In this document: positions 1-5,735 of the stretch, in pieces
Layout: each line of letters begins with the position of its first letter
Position numbering within the stretch: position 1 is the stretch's first letter
NCBI GenBank assembly: GCA_002439555.1
Contig: DJOC01000033.1
Coordinates: 1 to 5,735, forward strand
Origin: Caryophanales bacterium UBA6448
Lineage (GTDB): Bacteria > Bacillota_I > Bacilli_A > RF39 > UBA660
Length of the DNA stretch: 5,735 nt
Direction of reading: 5' to 3'
Made by a program: the position numbers and the translations under genes
Notes under the pieces: generated by a model
Seen by the model: only the letters and a program-made list of their open reading frames with translations
The model's database searches: none
What the model was told of the DNA's origin: nothing

Positions 1-82
1 TCAGGGGGTTTTGGTTTGACTATTCCTCACATTATAATTCGTAAGGTTTTAGTCAGGCATAGGTTTTTATTTGTCCTATGCT
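1..82 (-). ncRNA. Candidate structured small RNA A, cut by window edge
   Basis: This begins at the predicted start site of the 89-117 promoter and is read on the minus strand, just after recG. The first element is a perfect 7-bp hairpin, GCATAGG (81-75) with CCTATGC (63-57), around an 11-nt A-rich loop. The second is a two-part stem: GACTA (54-50) with TAGTC (22-18), then a small A-only internal loop, then CCTTAC (46-41) with GTGAGG (30-25, one G-U pair), closing on a 10-nt loop. A C-rich unpaired tail, AAACCAAAACCCCCTGA, runs to the edge, so the 3' end and any terminator are not visible. I found no open reading frame in it. Its plan matches the candidate RNA at 2253-2343. It could instead be the 5' leader of a gene beyond the window. 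I recognise no known RNA family. Confidence 0.5.
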
Positions 83-88
83 AATTAA

Positions 89-117
89 ATGATAATATGA
101 ATTTTTAAAAAAGTCAA
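89..117 (-). promoter_or_regulatory. Sigma-A type promoter of RNA A
   Basis: On the minus strand the -35 is TTGACT (117-112), the spacer is 17 bp, and the -10 is TATCAT (94-89). Each hexamer matches consensus at five of six positions. It is followed by TTAATTA, which places the first base at about 82-81, exactly where the first hairpin of RNA A begins. It lies 37 bp beyond the recG stop codon, so the RNA downstream need not depend on recG transcription. The run TTGACTTTTT and the TTAATTA stretch recur at the same positions in the promoter at 2217-2245. Confidence 0.6.
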
Positions 118-125
118 TTATTTTT

Positions 126-149
126 TTTACACTTTACTAATGCTTTACA
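126..149 (-). repeat. TGTAAA-type direct repeats upstream of promoter A
   Basis: Read on the minus strand, TGTAAA (149-144), five bases, then AGTAAA (138-133) form a direct repeat with an 11-bp period. A further TGTAAA sits at 131-126. The larger unit AAAGTGTAAA is therefore present twice, 18 bp apart. The block ends 8 bp before the -35 box, a usual place for an activator site. A similar repeat precedes the promoter at 2217. Binding by a regulator is inference. The region is AT-rich, so part of the similarity may be composition. Confidence 0.4.
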
Positions 150-153
150 CTTT

Positions 154-2127
154 TTAATCTGTAATGTTTAAATTTTGTGCTAAATTTTTATAATACTCAT
201 TATTTAAATATTCTTTACTATCAATAAATTTTTTAGCATCTTCATTAGCAAATAATAAAATGTTATAATCATTTTTTAAATTAGCAAGTTTAAATGACAT
301 ATCTCCGTGTTGTTTAACACCAAATAAATCTCCGTGACCGCGCATTTCAAAGTCTTTTTGAGATATATAGAAGCCATCATTACTTTCCTCCATTACTTTA
401 AGACGATCGTTATCACTATCACTAACCAAATAGCAATAACTTTGTAAATCACTTCGACCAACTCTTCCTCTTAACTGATGAAGTGTTGCAAGGCCAAATC
501 TTTCTGCATTAAATATTACCATCATCGTGGCATTAGAAACATCTATACCAACCTCAATAACGGTTGTTGCTATTAAAATTTTTATTTGATTATTTTTAAA
601 ATCATTCATTATACTTTCTTTTTCACTAGGTTTCATTTTACCGTGAATTATTTCGATTCTAAATAAGTTTTTAAACGCAAGTGTTAGTTTTTCCTTTAAA
701 AGATTTACACTTGTTAAATTTAAGGATTCATCATCTTCGACTAAAGGAGAAACTACATATATTTGATGACCCAATTTTATTTGTTCAAGCATAAGTCCCA
801 AAACTTCTTTAATTTCACTATTTTTCTTAACCTTTGTAATAATATCTTTTCGACCATTAGGTTTCGTTTTTATATATGAAATATCTAAATCACCATAAAT
901 AGTCATTGCATAAGTTCTAGGTATTGGTGTTGCAGATAAATATAAAATATCAGGACATTTTGATTTATCTTCCAAAGTAAATCTTTGATGTACTCCAAAA
1001 CGATGTTGTTCATCAGTTATAACAAGTCCTAAATTATTAAATATAATATTTTCATTTAATAAGGAATGAGTTCCAATTAATAAATCTATTTCTTTATTTT
1101 GAACTCTTTTATAAATTTTTTCTTTCTCTTTTTTAGTCATTGAACCTGTAATTAATTCGACAGCAATATTAAATTTATCAAGCATTTTTTTAATACTAAA
1201 ATAATGTTGCGTAGCAAGAACTTCCGTTGGAGCCATTAAAGCCGCTTCGAAGCCTGCGATAAAGTTAGCATAAATTGCTCCTACCGCTACAACGGTTTTA
1301 CCACTACCAACATCCCCTAAAAGAAGTCTATTCATTTTCTTATTTGAACTCATATCTTGAACAATATCTTTATAAGCATTTTCCTGATCTGTAGTTAAAG
1401 AAAATGGCAATAATTTTATAAACTCATTAATTTTATCTGAATCAATAATTTTAGGTTCTTTATCTTTTCTAATATTTTGATTTTTAAAATAGTTCATTTT
1501 GAATGAAAAATCAAATAATTCTTCATAAATAAGTCTATTTTTAGCATAGTGAACACCCTTTAAATCATTTGCAAAATGAATATTATATAATGCATCTTTT
1601 TTTGACAATAAGTTATATTTTGAAATAATATCATTTGGTAAAGAATCTTTAATATAAATATTATTAAAATTATCTTTTATTATTTTTGAAATTGCATTAT
1701 TAGTAATTCCCTTTGTAAGATGATAAACTGGTTCTATTTGTCCATTTATTATATTAAATTTTATATCTGAAGATGTAAATATATTTTTCTTAAAATCATA
1801 TTTGCCAATTATAGTTATATTTTTTCCAATAGTCAAACTAGGTTTTAAATATGCCCTATTAAAAATAACCACATTAAAAATTCTTTCATTATATCTTGCT
1901 CTAAATGATAATCTATTAAAATTCTTTTTAATATACGAAACAATTGGATTAGATTCAATTAAAACATTTATTATTAATGTTTCATTTTCCGTTAATTCAT
2001 TTGAAAAATTATAAACATTATATCTATATGGATAATAATTTATTAAATCATCATCCGTAAATATTCCCAGTTTATTTAATATTTTTGAAGTTTTTTCACC
2101 CACTTGGTGTAAGTTTTTTATGTCCAT
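154..2127 (-). CDS. recG: ATP-dependent DNA helicase RecG
   Basis: RecG is a monomeric superfamily 2 double-strand translocase that binds branched DNA, regresses stalled forks, and processes Holliday junctions, D-loops and R-loops in the cytoplasm. The 657 residues are close to the usual 680 or so. The N-terminus has a helix-hairpin-like stretch (VGEKTSKILNKLGI, 9-22) and the OB-fold wedge domain, roughly 45-150. The helicase core shows Walker A GDVGSGKT (271-278), the RecG-type DEQH box (372-375), SATPIPRT (398-405), TTVIEVGIDV (521-530) and motif VI QLRGRVGRS (551-559). The C-terminal TRG region that couples ATP use to translocation is present (MRGHGDLFGVKQHG, 595-608). ATG is the only well-placed start, with GGAGGT four bases or fewer upstream. 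The stop is TAA. No terminator follows directly, so its transcript may run into the 1-82 region. The protein contains no tryptophan. No catalytic motif is missing. Confidence 0.97.
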   Translation of the reverse strand: MDIKNLHQVGEKTSKILNKLGIFTDDDLINYYPYRYNVYNFSNELTENETLIINVLIESNPIVSYIKKNFNRLSFRARYNERIFNVVIFNRAYLKPSLTIGKNITIIGKYDFKKNIFTSSDIKFNIINGQIEPVYHLTKGITNNAISKIIKDNFNNIYIKDSLPNDIISKYNLLSKKDALYNIHFANDLKGVHYAKNRLIYEELFDFSFKMNYFKNQNIRKDKEPKIIDSDKINEFIKLLPFSLTTDQENAYKDIVQDMSSNKKMNRLLLGDVGSGKTVVAVGAIYANFIAGFEAALMAPTEVLATQHYFSIKKMLDKFNIAVELITGSMTKKEKEKIYKRVQNKEIDLLIGTHSLLNENIIFNNLGLVITDEQHRFGVHQRFTLEDKSKCPDILYLSATPIPRTYAMTIYGDLDISYIKTKPNGRKDIITKVKKNSEIKEVLGLMLEQIKLGHQIYVVSPLVEDDESLNLTSVNLLKEKLTLAFKNLFRIEIIHGKMKPSEKESIMNDFKNNQIKILIATTVIEVGIDVSNATMMVIFNAERFGLATLHQLRGRVGRSDLQSYCYLVSDSDNDRLKVMEESNDGFYISQKDFEMRGHGDLFGVKQHGDMSFKLANLKNDYNILLFANEDAKKFIDSKEYLNNEYYKNLAQNLNITD

Positions 2128-2130
2128 TTT

Positions 2131-2160
2131 ACCTCCATCCTAATTGTATCAAACTTTATA
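2131..2160 (-). promoter_or_regulatory. recG ribosome-binding site and candidate -10
   Basis: GGAGGT (2136-2131) is separated from the ATG at 2127 by AAA. This is a strong SD with a rather short spacer, and it fixes the start. Upstream, TACAAT (2148-2143) is preceded by TG one base away, an extended -10 form, with a weak TTGCTT 16 bp further up (2170-2165). That promoter would start the RNA almost at the SD. An alternative -10, TATAAA (2160-2155), gives a leader of about 20 nt but has no good -35 (TTGAAA at 2186-2181 is 20 bp away). The SD is secure; the choice of promoter is not. Confidence 0.5.
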
Positions 2161-2194
2161 GAAAAAGCAAATAAAAAGTTTTTCAAAAAATTTA

Positions 2195-2211
2195 TGTAAA
2201 GTGAGTGTAAA
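2195..2211 (+). repeat. TGTAAA-N5-TGTAAA direct repeat upstream of promoter B
   Basis: Two exact TGTAAA hexamers, 2195-2200 and 2206-2211, are separated by five bases, giving an 11-bp period on one face of the helix. The second ends five bases before the TTGACT -35 box, so the -35 falls on the next step of the same period. Tandem hexamers with 5-bp gaps are the normal target form of OmpR/PhoB-family response regulators (for example CiaR at TTTAAG-N5-TTTAAG). Which regulator, if any, binds here is unknown. The site also lies upstream of the divergent recG gene and could affect it. Confidence 0.45.
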
Positions 2212-2216
2212 ATTGA

Positions 2217-2245
2217 TTGACTTTTTATCACTTATGCTTTAGTAT
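2217..2245 (+). promoter_or_regulatory. Promoter of small RNA B
   Basis: The -35 is TTGACT (2217-2222, five of six consensus), the spacer is 17 bp, and the -10 is TAGTAT (2240-2245, four of six). TTAATTA follows at 2247-2253, putting the start at about 2252-2253, the first base of a perfect hairpin. It reads divergently from recG and towards the 3' end of nifJ. Spacing, -35 run and start-site sequence match the promoter at 89-117, which supports both. Confidence 0.6.
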
Positions 2246-2252
2246 ATTAATT

Positions 2253-2343
2253 ACCAAATCACTTAAGAAGGCGATTTGGTGCTAGTATCACACTAGTCAA
2301 CCCCTTTTTATTCTTTGAGGCCCTAAAGGCCTCGCTTTTTTTT
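2253..2343 (+). ncRNA. Candidate small RNA B (about 91 nt, own promoter and terminator)
   Basis: This is a complete non-coding transcription unit between recG and nifJ on the strand opposite both. It opens with a perfect 8-bp hairpin, ACCAAATC (2253-2260) with GATTTGGT (2273-2280), around a 12-nt purine-rich loop containing AAGAAGG. A second short hairpin follows, CTAGT (2282-2286) with ACTAG (2292-2296), loop ATCAC. An unpaired pyrimidine-rich stretch, CAACCCCTTTTTATTCTTT (2298-2316), leads into the terminator. A single-stranded C-rich segment between hairpins could pair with G-rich Shine-Dalgarno sequences, as in streptococcal csRNAs; that role is inference. The unit resembles RNA A (1-82). 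I do not recognise it as a known family. The promoter, start-site hairpin and terminator together make transcription likely. Confidence 0.6.
2317..2343 (+). terminator. Intrinsic terminator of small RNA B
   Basis: GAGGCC (2317-2322) pairs with GGCCTC (2328-2333) around loop CTAAA, followed by GC and eight T (2336-2343). The strong GC stem with a T run on the + strand only makes it directional: on the minus strand the T run becomes an A run before the hairpin. It serves a + strand transcript, and no + strand gene other than the small RNA is available to use it. Confidence 0.85.
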
Positions 2344-2348
2344 GCTCT

Positions 2349-2375
2349 AAAAAAGAATACCTAGTCAGTATTCTT
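2349..2375 (-). terminator. Intrinsic terminator of nifJ, overlapping its stop codon
   Basis: On the minus strand AAGAATAC (2375-2368) pairs perfectly with GTATTCTT (2360-2353) around the 7-nt loop TGACTAG, and the T run continues to 2349. The 5' arm encodes the last residues of NifJ (K-N-T) and the loop holds the final Asp codon and the TAG stop (2363-2361). It ends six bases from the end of the opposing terminator at 2317-2343, so the two transcripts stop tail to tail with almost no overlap. Confidence 0.8.
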
Positions 2376-5300
2376 AATTTTATTATAATAATTATATCTT
2401 TCTTTAGCATTATTAATCTGCATATCAAGAAGAGTTTTTGCTAAAGAATTATCTTTAATTTTTAAAGCATTATATCTTACTTCGTTATTTAAGAAGTCTT
2501 CATACTTATCAAAATTTGGTTCTTTTGAATCTAAATATAGTTTATTATCTTTATATCTCATAAGAAGGGTATAACCACACTCTACAGCAAGTTTTTCCTC
2601 ATTAATAGAGTCTCGCATTCCTCCCTTGATACCATGTTCTATACAAGGACAATAACATATTACAATTGATGGTCCATTATGATTTTCTGCTTCAGTTAAT
2701 GTTTTAATTGCTTGAACATTGTTTGCTCCCAAACAAATTGATCCAACATATACATTCGGAGCACACATAGCAATTTTAAATAAATCTTTTTTACTAGTTT
2801 TCTTACCAAAATCAGCAAACTCTGCGACTGCGCCAACTTTTGTTGCTTTACTTGCTTGTCCTCCTGTATTTGAATAAACCTCTGTATCAAGAACTAAAAT
2901 ATTAATATTTTCATTTGAATGAAGAATATGATCTATTCCATTATAACCTATATCATAAGCCCAACCATCTCCACCGATAGCCCAAACACTTTTTTTAGGT
3001 ATATATTCTTTTAAATCATATAACTCTTTTGGTAAGGTTAAATCATCCATATTTTTTGCAAAATTATTTGTAATTTCATAATTATCAAAATTTAAAAGTA
3101 AATTTAAACAAGCATCTTTTTCTTTTTCTGAATAAGTGTTAATAGAACTTGTAATAATATCTTTTATTCTATTTCTTTTTTGTTTATATGATGTATAAAT
3201 ACCATAAGCAAATTCTGCATTATCTTCGAATAATGAATTAGCCCAAGGAACTAAATATGGAGTTGATGGAAAACTTCCACCATAAATACTTGAACATCCC
3301 GTAGCATTAGCAATAACTAATTTTTCACTAACAATTTGCGTTAATAACTTAATATAAGGTGTTTCACCACAACCTGCACAAGCACCAGAAAATTCAAATA
3401 AAGGTTTTGTTAAAGATACCCCTTTTACAGTATTTTTAGGATATAATGCAGGGTTTTCATAAGTATTAAATAGTTCATCAGTTGGAGTAACATCTGTTTC
3501 TAAAGTAAGAGCTTTAGTTGGACACACGCCTACGCACAAACCACATCCAGTACAATCTTTATTACTAATACCCACATAATAATTATATTCATCATTTCCT
3601 AAAAGTGGTTTACCAATTGATTTATCTTTAGTAATAAATGGTCTTATTACACTATGAGGACAAACTATATTACACGCTCCACACTCTATACATTTTTCTA
3701 TATTCCATTTAGGTGTAAGTGAGGAAACACCTCTTTTTTCATATTTAGAAAGTCCACATTTAATAGAACCATTACTAAACATTTTAACATCACTGGTAGA
3801 AAGGTTTTCTCCTTTTCGATCATTTATTAAAGTATAAATATCTTTTTCTTCATTTTCCTCTTTTGCAAAACTATCTATTATTTTTACATCTTTAATTTCA
3901 TTTAATGATGCATTTATAGCATTTATATTATTATTAACAACATCCTCACCTTTAGTCATAAAGGCTTTTTTAACGGAATTAATAACCATTTCTTTAGCAT
4001 TTGGTACATTTAATAGATTAAGTATATTTACTTCCATAATCTTGCTTATTTTGCCATTTAAATGATTTTCATAAGCAATCCTCTGCGCATTTATTATTTT
4101 TACATTTATATTTTTAGAAATAATTTCTTTTTTTATAGAACCACTCAAATAATCATTTAATTCTTTTTCATTTTTAATAGTATTTATTAAAAGAGTTCCA
4201 TTATCTTTTATACCTGAAAGCATATCATATCTTTCAAAATAAACATCCTTTGTTACAACCACTAAACTAGGACTAGTTACATAAAATGGTGCATTAATAC
4301 TCTTATCTGACATTCTTAAATGAGATATAGTTACTCCTCCACTTTTTTTAGAATCATATTCAAAATAACCTTCGACATATTTTCCTAAACTTTCATTTAA
4401 TAAAGAAAGCATATTTTTTGAGGCACTTACCATTCCATCAGAACCAAAACCATATATTTTAAATTCTTCGAAATCATTAGATATTTTATAATTTGATTTT
4501 GGTAAACTTAAATGTGTTAAATCATCATTTATACCAATTGTAAAACTATTTTGAGGTTTACTTTCTAAACTATCATAAACACTTTTTATATCACTAGGAC
4601 TAGTATTCTTACTAGATAGTCCATATCTTCCTCCGACAATCTCAATATTTTTATCTTTTAAAGCAGATAACACATCCAAATAAAGTGGTTCACCAATACT
4701 TCCTGCTTCTTTAGTTCTATCTAATACAGCAATTTTTTGTACACTTTTAGGAAGTACTTGCTCTAAATATTTTTTACTAAATGGTCTATATAAATGAACC
4801 TCAATTAGGCCGTAATCATTATTACCATTTCTTATTTCATTATCAATTACAAGTTTAATAGTATCATTTACACTACCCATTGCAATAATTATATATTTAG
4901 CATTTTCATTTCCATAATAATTAAATGGTTTATAATCAGTTCCCATAATTTCATTAATTTTAGTCATATATTCATTAACAATATCTGGCATTTTATCATA
5001 TAATTCATTTCTACTTTCCGTAATTTGAAAATATACATCTTCAGTTTGACTTGTTCCATAATTTAAATTAGAGAGTAATGCCCTTTTCTTAAAACTTTCT
5101 AAAGCATTTTTATCTACCAAAGGAAGTAACTTTTCTTCGGGTAATTCTTTTATCGTATTAAGTTCATGACTTGTTCTAAAGCCATCGAAAAAGTGAATAA
5201 AAGGAAGGCTTCCCTTTATCGCAGATAAATGTGCTACTGCCGCTAGGTTTTGGGCATCATAAACATTACTACTTGCAAGCATGCAGCACCCTGTCATTCT

Positions 5301-5687
5301 AGCACTATAAACATCTTGATGGTCTCCGAATATTGAAAGAGCATGTGTTGCAATACTTCTTGCAGCAACGTGAATTACTCCAGGAAGACATTCACCCGCT
5401 ATTTTATATAAGTTTGGAAGCATCAAAAGCAATCCTTGACTTGCTGTATAAGTAGATGCTAAACTTCCAGATAATAATGCTCCGTGAAGTGCCCCAGCCG
5501 CTCCAAGTTCTGATTCCATTTCAACCACAGTTGGTTTATCATTAAAAATATTTTTTTTATCAGTATGCGTTAAGTAATCAATATTTTCAGCCATCGGTGA
5601 GGACGGTGTAATCGGGTATATTGAACATATCTCACTAAACAAATATGCTATATTACTACATGCTTTATTTCCATCAACTATTTTCAT
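2361..5687 (-). CDS. nifJ: Pyruvate:ferredoxin (flavodoxin) oxidoreductase, single-chain
   Basis: NifJ oxidises pyruvate with CoA to acetyl-CoA and CO2 and passes two electrons to ferredoxin or flavodoxin. It is a cytoplasmic homodimer central to fermentation in anaerobes. Domains in order: pyrimidine-binding domain (about 1-240) with YPITPSSPM (24-32), Glu60, and Arg110 in AARSIATHALSIFGDHQDV; domain II (about 255-375); the CoA-binding gamma-type domain (about 405-580, FGSDGMVSASKN); the EKR segment (650-652); a two-cluster ferredoxin domain with Cys666/669/672/676 and Cys712/715/718/722; and the TPP domain with GDG (906-908), TEVYSNTGG (935-943), and Cys770, 773, 798 and 1015 for the proximal cluster. 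All ligands and catalytic positions known from Desulfovibrio PFOR have counterparts. At 1108 residues it is shorter than the usual 1170-1230. The start is fixed by GGTGAT six bases upstream. It lies on the same strand as recG, but a terminator stands between them. Confidence 0.97.
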   Translation of the reverse strand: MKIVDGNKACSNIAYLFSEICSIYPITPSSPMAENIDYLTHTDKKNIFNDKPTVVEMESELGAAGALHGALLSGSLASTYTASQGLLLMLPNLYKIAGECLPGVIHVAARSIATHALSIFGDHQDVYSARMTGCCMLASSNVYDAQNLAAVAHLSAIKGSLPFIHFFDGFRTSHELNTIKELPEEKLLPLVDKNALESFKKRALLSNLNYGTSQTEDVYFQITESRNELYDKMPDIVNEYMTKINEIMGTDYKPFNYYGNENAKYIIIAMGSVNDTIKLVIDNEIRNGNNDYGLIEVHLYRPFSKKYLEQVLPKSVQKIAVLDRTKEAGSIGEPLYLDVLSALKDKNIEIVGGRYGLSSKNTSPSDIKSVYDSLESKPQNSFTIGINDDLTHLSLPKSNYKISNDFEEFKIYGFGSDGMVSASKNMLSLLNESLGKYVEGYFEYDSKKSGGVTISHLRMSDKSINAPFYVTSPSLVVVTKDVYFERYDMLSGIKDNGTLLINTIKNEKELNDYLSGSIKKEIISKNINVKIINAQRIAYENHLNGKISKIMEVNILNLLNVPNAKEMVINSVKKAFMTKGEDVVNNNINAINASLNEIKDVKIIDSFAKEENEEKDIYTLINDRKGENLSTSDVKMFSNGSIKCGLSKYEKRGVSSLTPKWNIEKCIECGACNIVCPHSVIRPFITKDKSIGKPLLGNDEYNYYVGISNKDCTGCGLCVGVCPTKALTLETDVTPTDELFNTYENPALYPKNTVKGVSLTKPLFEFSGACAGCGETPYIKLLTQIVSEKLVIANATGCSSIYGGSFPSTPYLVPWANSLFEDNAEFAYGIYTSYKQKRNRIKDIITSSINTYSEKEKDACLNLLLNFDNYEITNNFAKNMDDLTLPKELYDLKEYIPKKSVWAIGGDGWAYDIGYNGIDHILHSNENINILVLDTEVYSNTGGQASKATKVGAVAEFADFGKKTSKKDLFKIAMCAPNVYVGSICLGANNVQAIKTLTEAENHNGPSIVICYCPCIEHGIKGGMRDSINEEKLAVECGYTLLMRYKDNKLYLDSKEPNFDKYEDFLNNEVRYNALKIKDNSLAKTLLDMQINNAKERYNYYNKIKNTD

Positions 5688-5693
5688 TTTTCT

Positions 5694-5711
5694 ATCACCA
5701 CTTTAATTATA
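5694..5711 (-). promoter_or_regulatory. nifJ ribosome-binding site and candidate -10
   Basis: GGTGAT (5699-5694) is complementary to the AUCACC part of the 16S rRNA tail. It is six bases from the ATG, and this supports the start at 5687. It uses a different part of the anti-SD than the GGAGG of recG. A perfect TATAAT lies at 5711-5706, but the -35 position (about 5734-5729, TAGTAA) is poor, and the start would fall at the SD itself, giving almost no leader. The SD is convincing and the promoter uncertain; nifJ may instead be transcribed from outside the window. Confidence 0.5.
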
Positions 5712-5712
5712 T

Positions 5713-5735
5713 AAAAAAAACTAGCATTTTACTAG
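5713..5735 (-). terminator. Probable end of an upstream intrinsic terminator (partial)
   Basis: On the minus strand CTAGT (5735-5731) can pair with GCTAG (5725-5721, one G-U pair) around AAAAT, followed by eight T (5720-5713). The stem probably continues beyond the edge, so its strength cannot be judged. It would end the gene upstream of nifJ, or act as an attenuator in a nifJ leader. Confidence 0.5.

Noticed and set aside
16..38. A + strand promoter from TTGACT (16-21) and TATAAT (33-38).
   Set aside because: The spacer is 11 bp, far too short, and the sequence is explained as the second hairpin of RNA A on the other strand. At 17 bp there is no usable -35.
1802..2014. A 70-codon + strand open frame opposite the 5' part of recG.
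   Set aside because: It lies wholly antisense to the wedge-domain coding region, has no family resemblance or SD that I can see, and is a by-product of AT-rich sequence.
154..2127. Absence of tryptophan in RecG as a sign of a reassigned TGA codon.
   Set aside because: There are no in-frame TGA codons in either gene and all four NifJ tryptophans are TGG, so low GC content is a sufficient explanation.
2286..2291. UAUCAC in the second hairpin of RNA B is complementary to GUGAUA in the nifJ ribosome-binding site.
   Set aside because: Only six bases pair and the flanking bases mismatch. It also follows from AUCACC-like sequence being complementary to any GGTGAT-type SD, so it is weak evidence for targeting.
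2265..2296. A micro-ORF in RNA B (GTG or TTG at 2279/2276 to TAG at 2294-2296, five or six codons) behind AAGAAGG, like a leader peptide of an attenuator.
   Set aside because: The start codons are in a hairpin arm, the SD-like run differs from consensus, and no + strand gene follows the terminator to be attenuated; nifJ runs the other way.
2696..2890. A 64-codon minus-strand frame inside nifJ.
   Set aside because: It overlaps the conserved TPP-domain codons of nifJ in another frame and resembles no protein.

Overview
The window is a strongly AT-rich bacterial segment holding two large genes, both on the minus strand: nifJ, a single-chain pyruvate:ferredoxin oxidoreductase (2361-5687), and recG, the branched-DNA helicase (154-2127). 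Both reading frames are intact and full length for their families. All four tryptophans in NifJ are TGG and no in-frame TGA occurs, so the standard bacterial code fits. The base composition, SD sequences (GGAGG and GGTGAT) and a pyruvate-fermenting enzyme suggest an anaerobic low-GC Bacillota, for example a gut-type Bacilli, Erysipelotrichia or RF39-like lineage. That placement is inference from composition and gene type only.

Layout from high to low coordinates, the direction in which both genes are read: the edge at 5713-5735 holds what looks like the end of an intrinsic terminator for a gene outside the window. nifJ follows with its own SD and ends in a terminator hairpin whose loop contains the stop codon (2349-2375). 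A 233-bp gap (2128-2360) then separates nifJ from recG. It contains an opposite-strand unit: a promoter at 2217-2245 and a candidate small RNA of about 91 nt ending in a strong terminator (2317-2343), placed tail to tail with the nifJ terminator. recG starts at 2127 behind GGAGGT. Downstream of recG, positions 1-153 hold a second promoter (89-117, minus strand) driving a structured RNA that runs off the window edge.

The two genes are housekeeping: NifJ makes acetyl-CoA and reduced ferredoxin from pyruvate, and RecG remodels stalled forks and recombination intermediates. Nothing suggests that they work together. The unexpected content is in the gaps. The two non-coding units share TGTAAA-type direct repeats at 11-bp spacing, a TTGACT -35 run, a 17-bp spacer, a TTAATTA stretch at the start site, a hairpin beginning at the predicted first base, a second hairpin ending in UAGUC, and a C-rich tail. 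I read them as two members of one small-RNA family that may share a regulator of the OmpR/PhoB type. The layout resembles the CiaR-controlled csRNAs of streptococci, but no homology to them is claimed.
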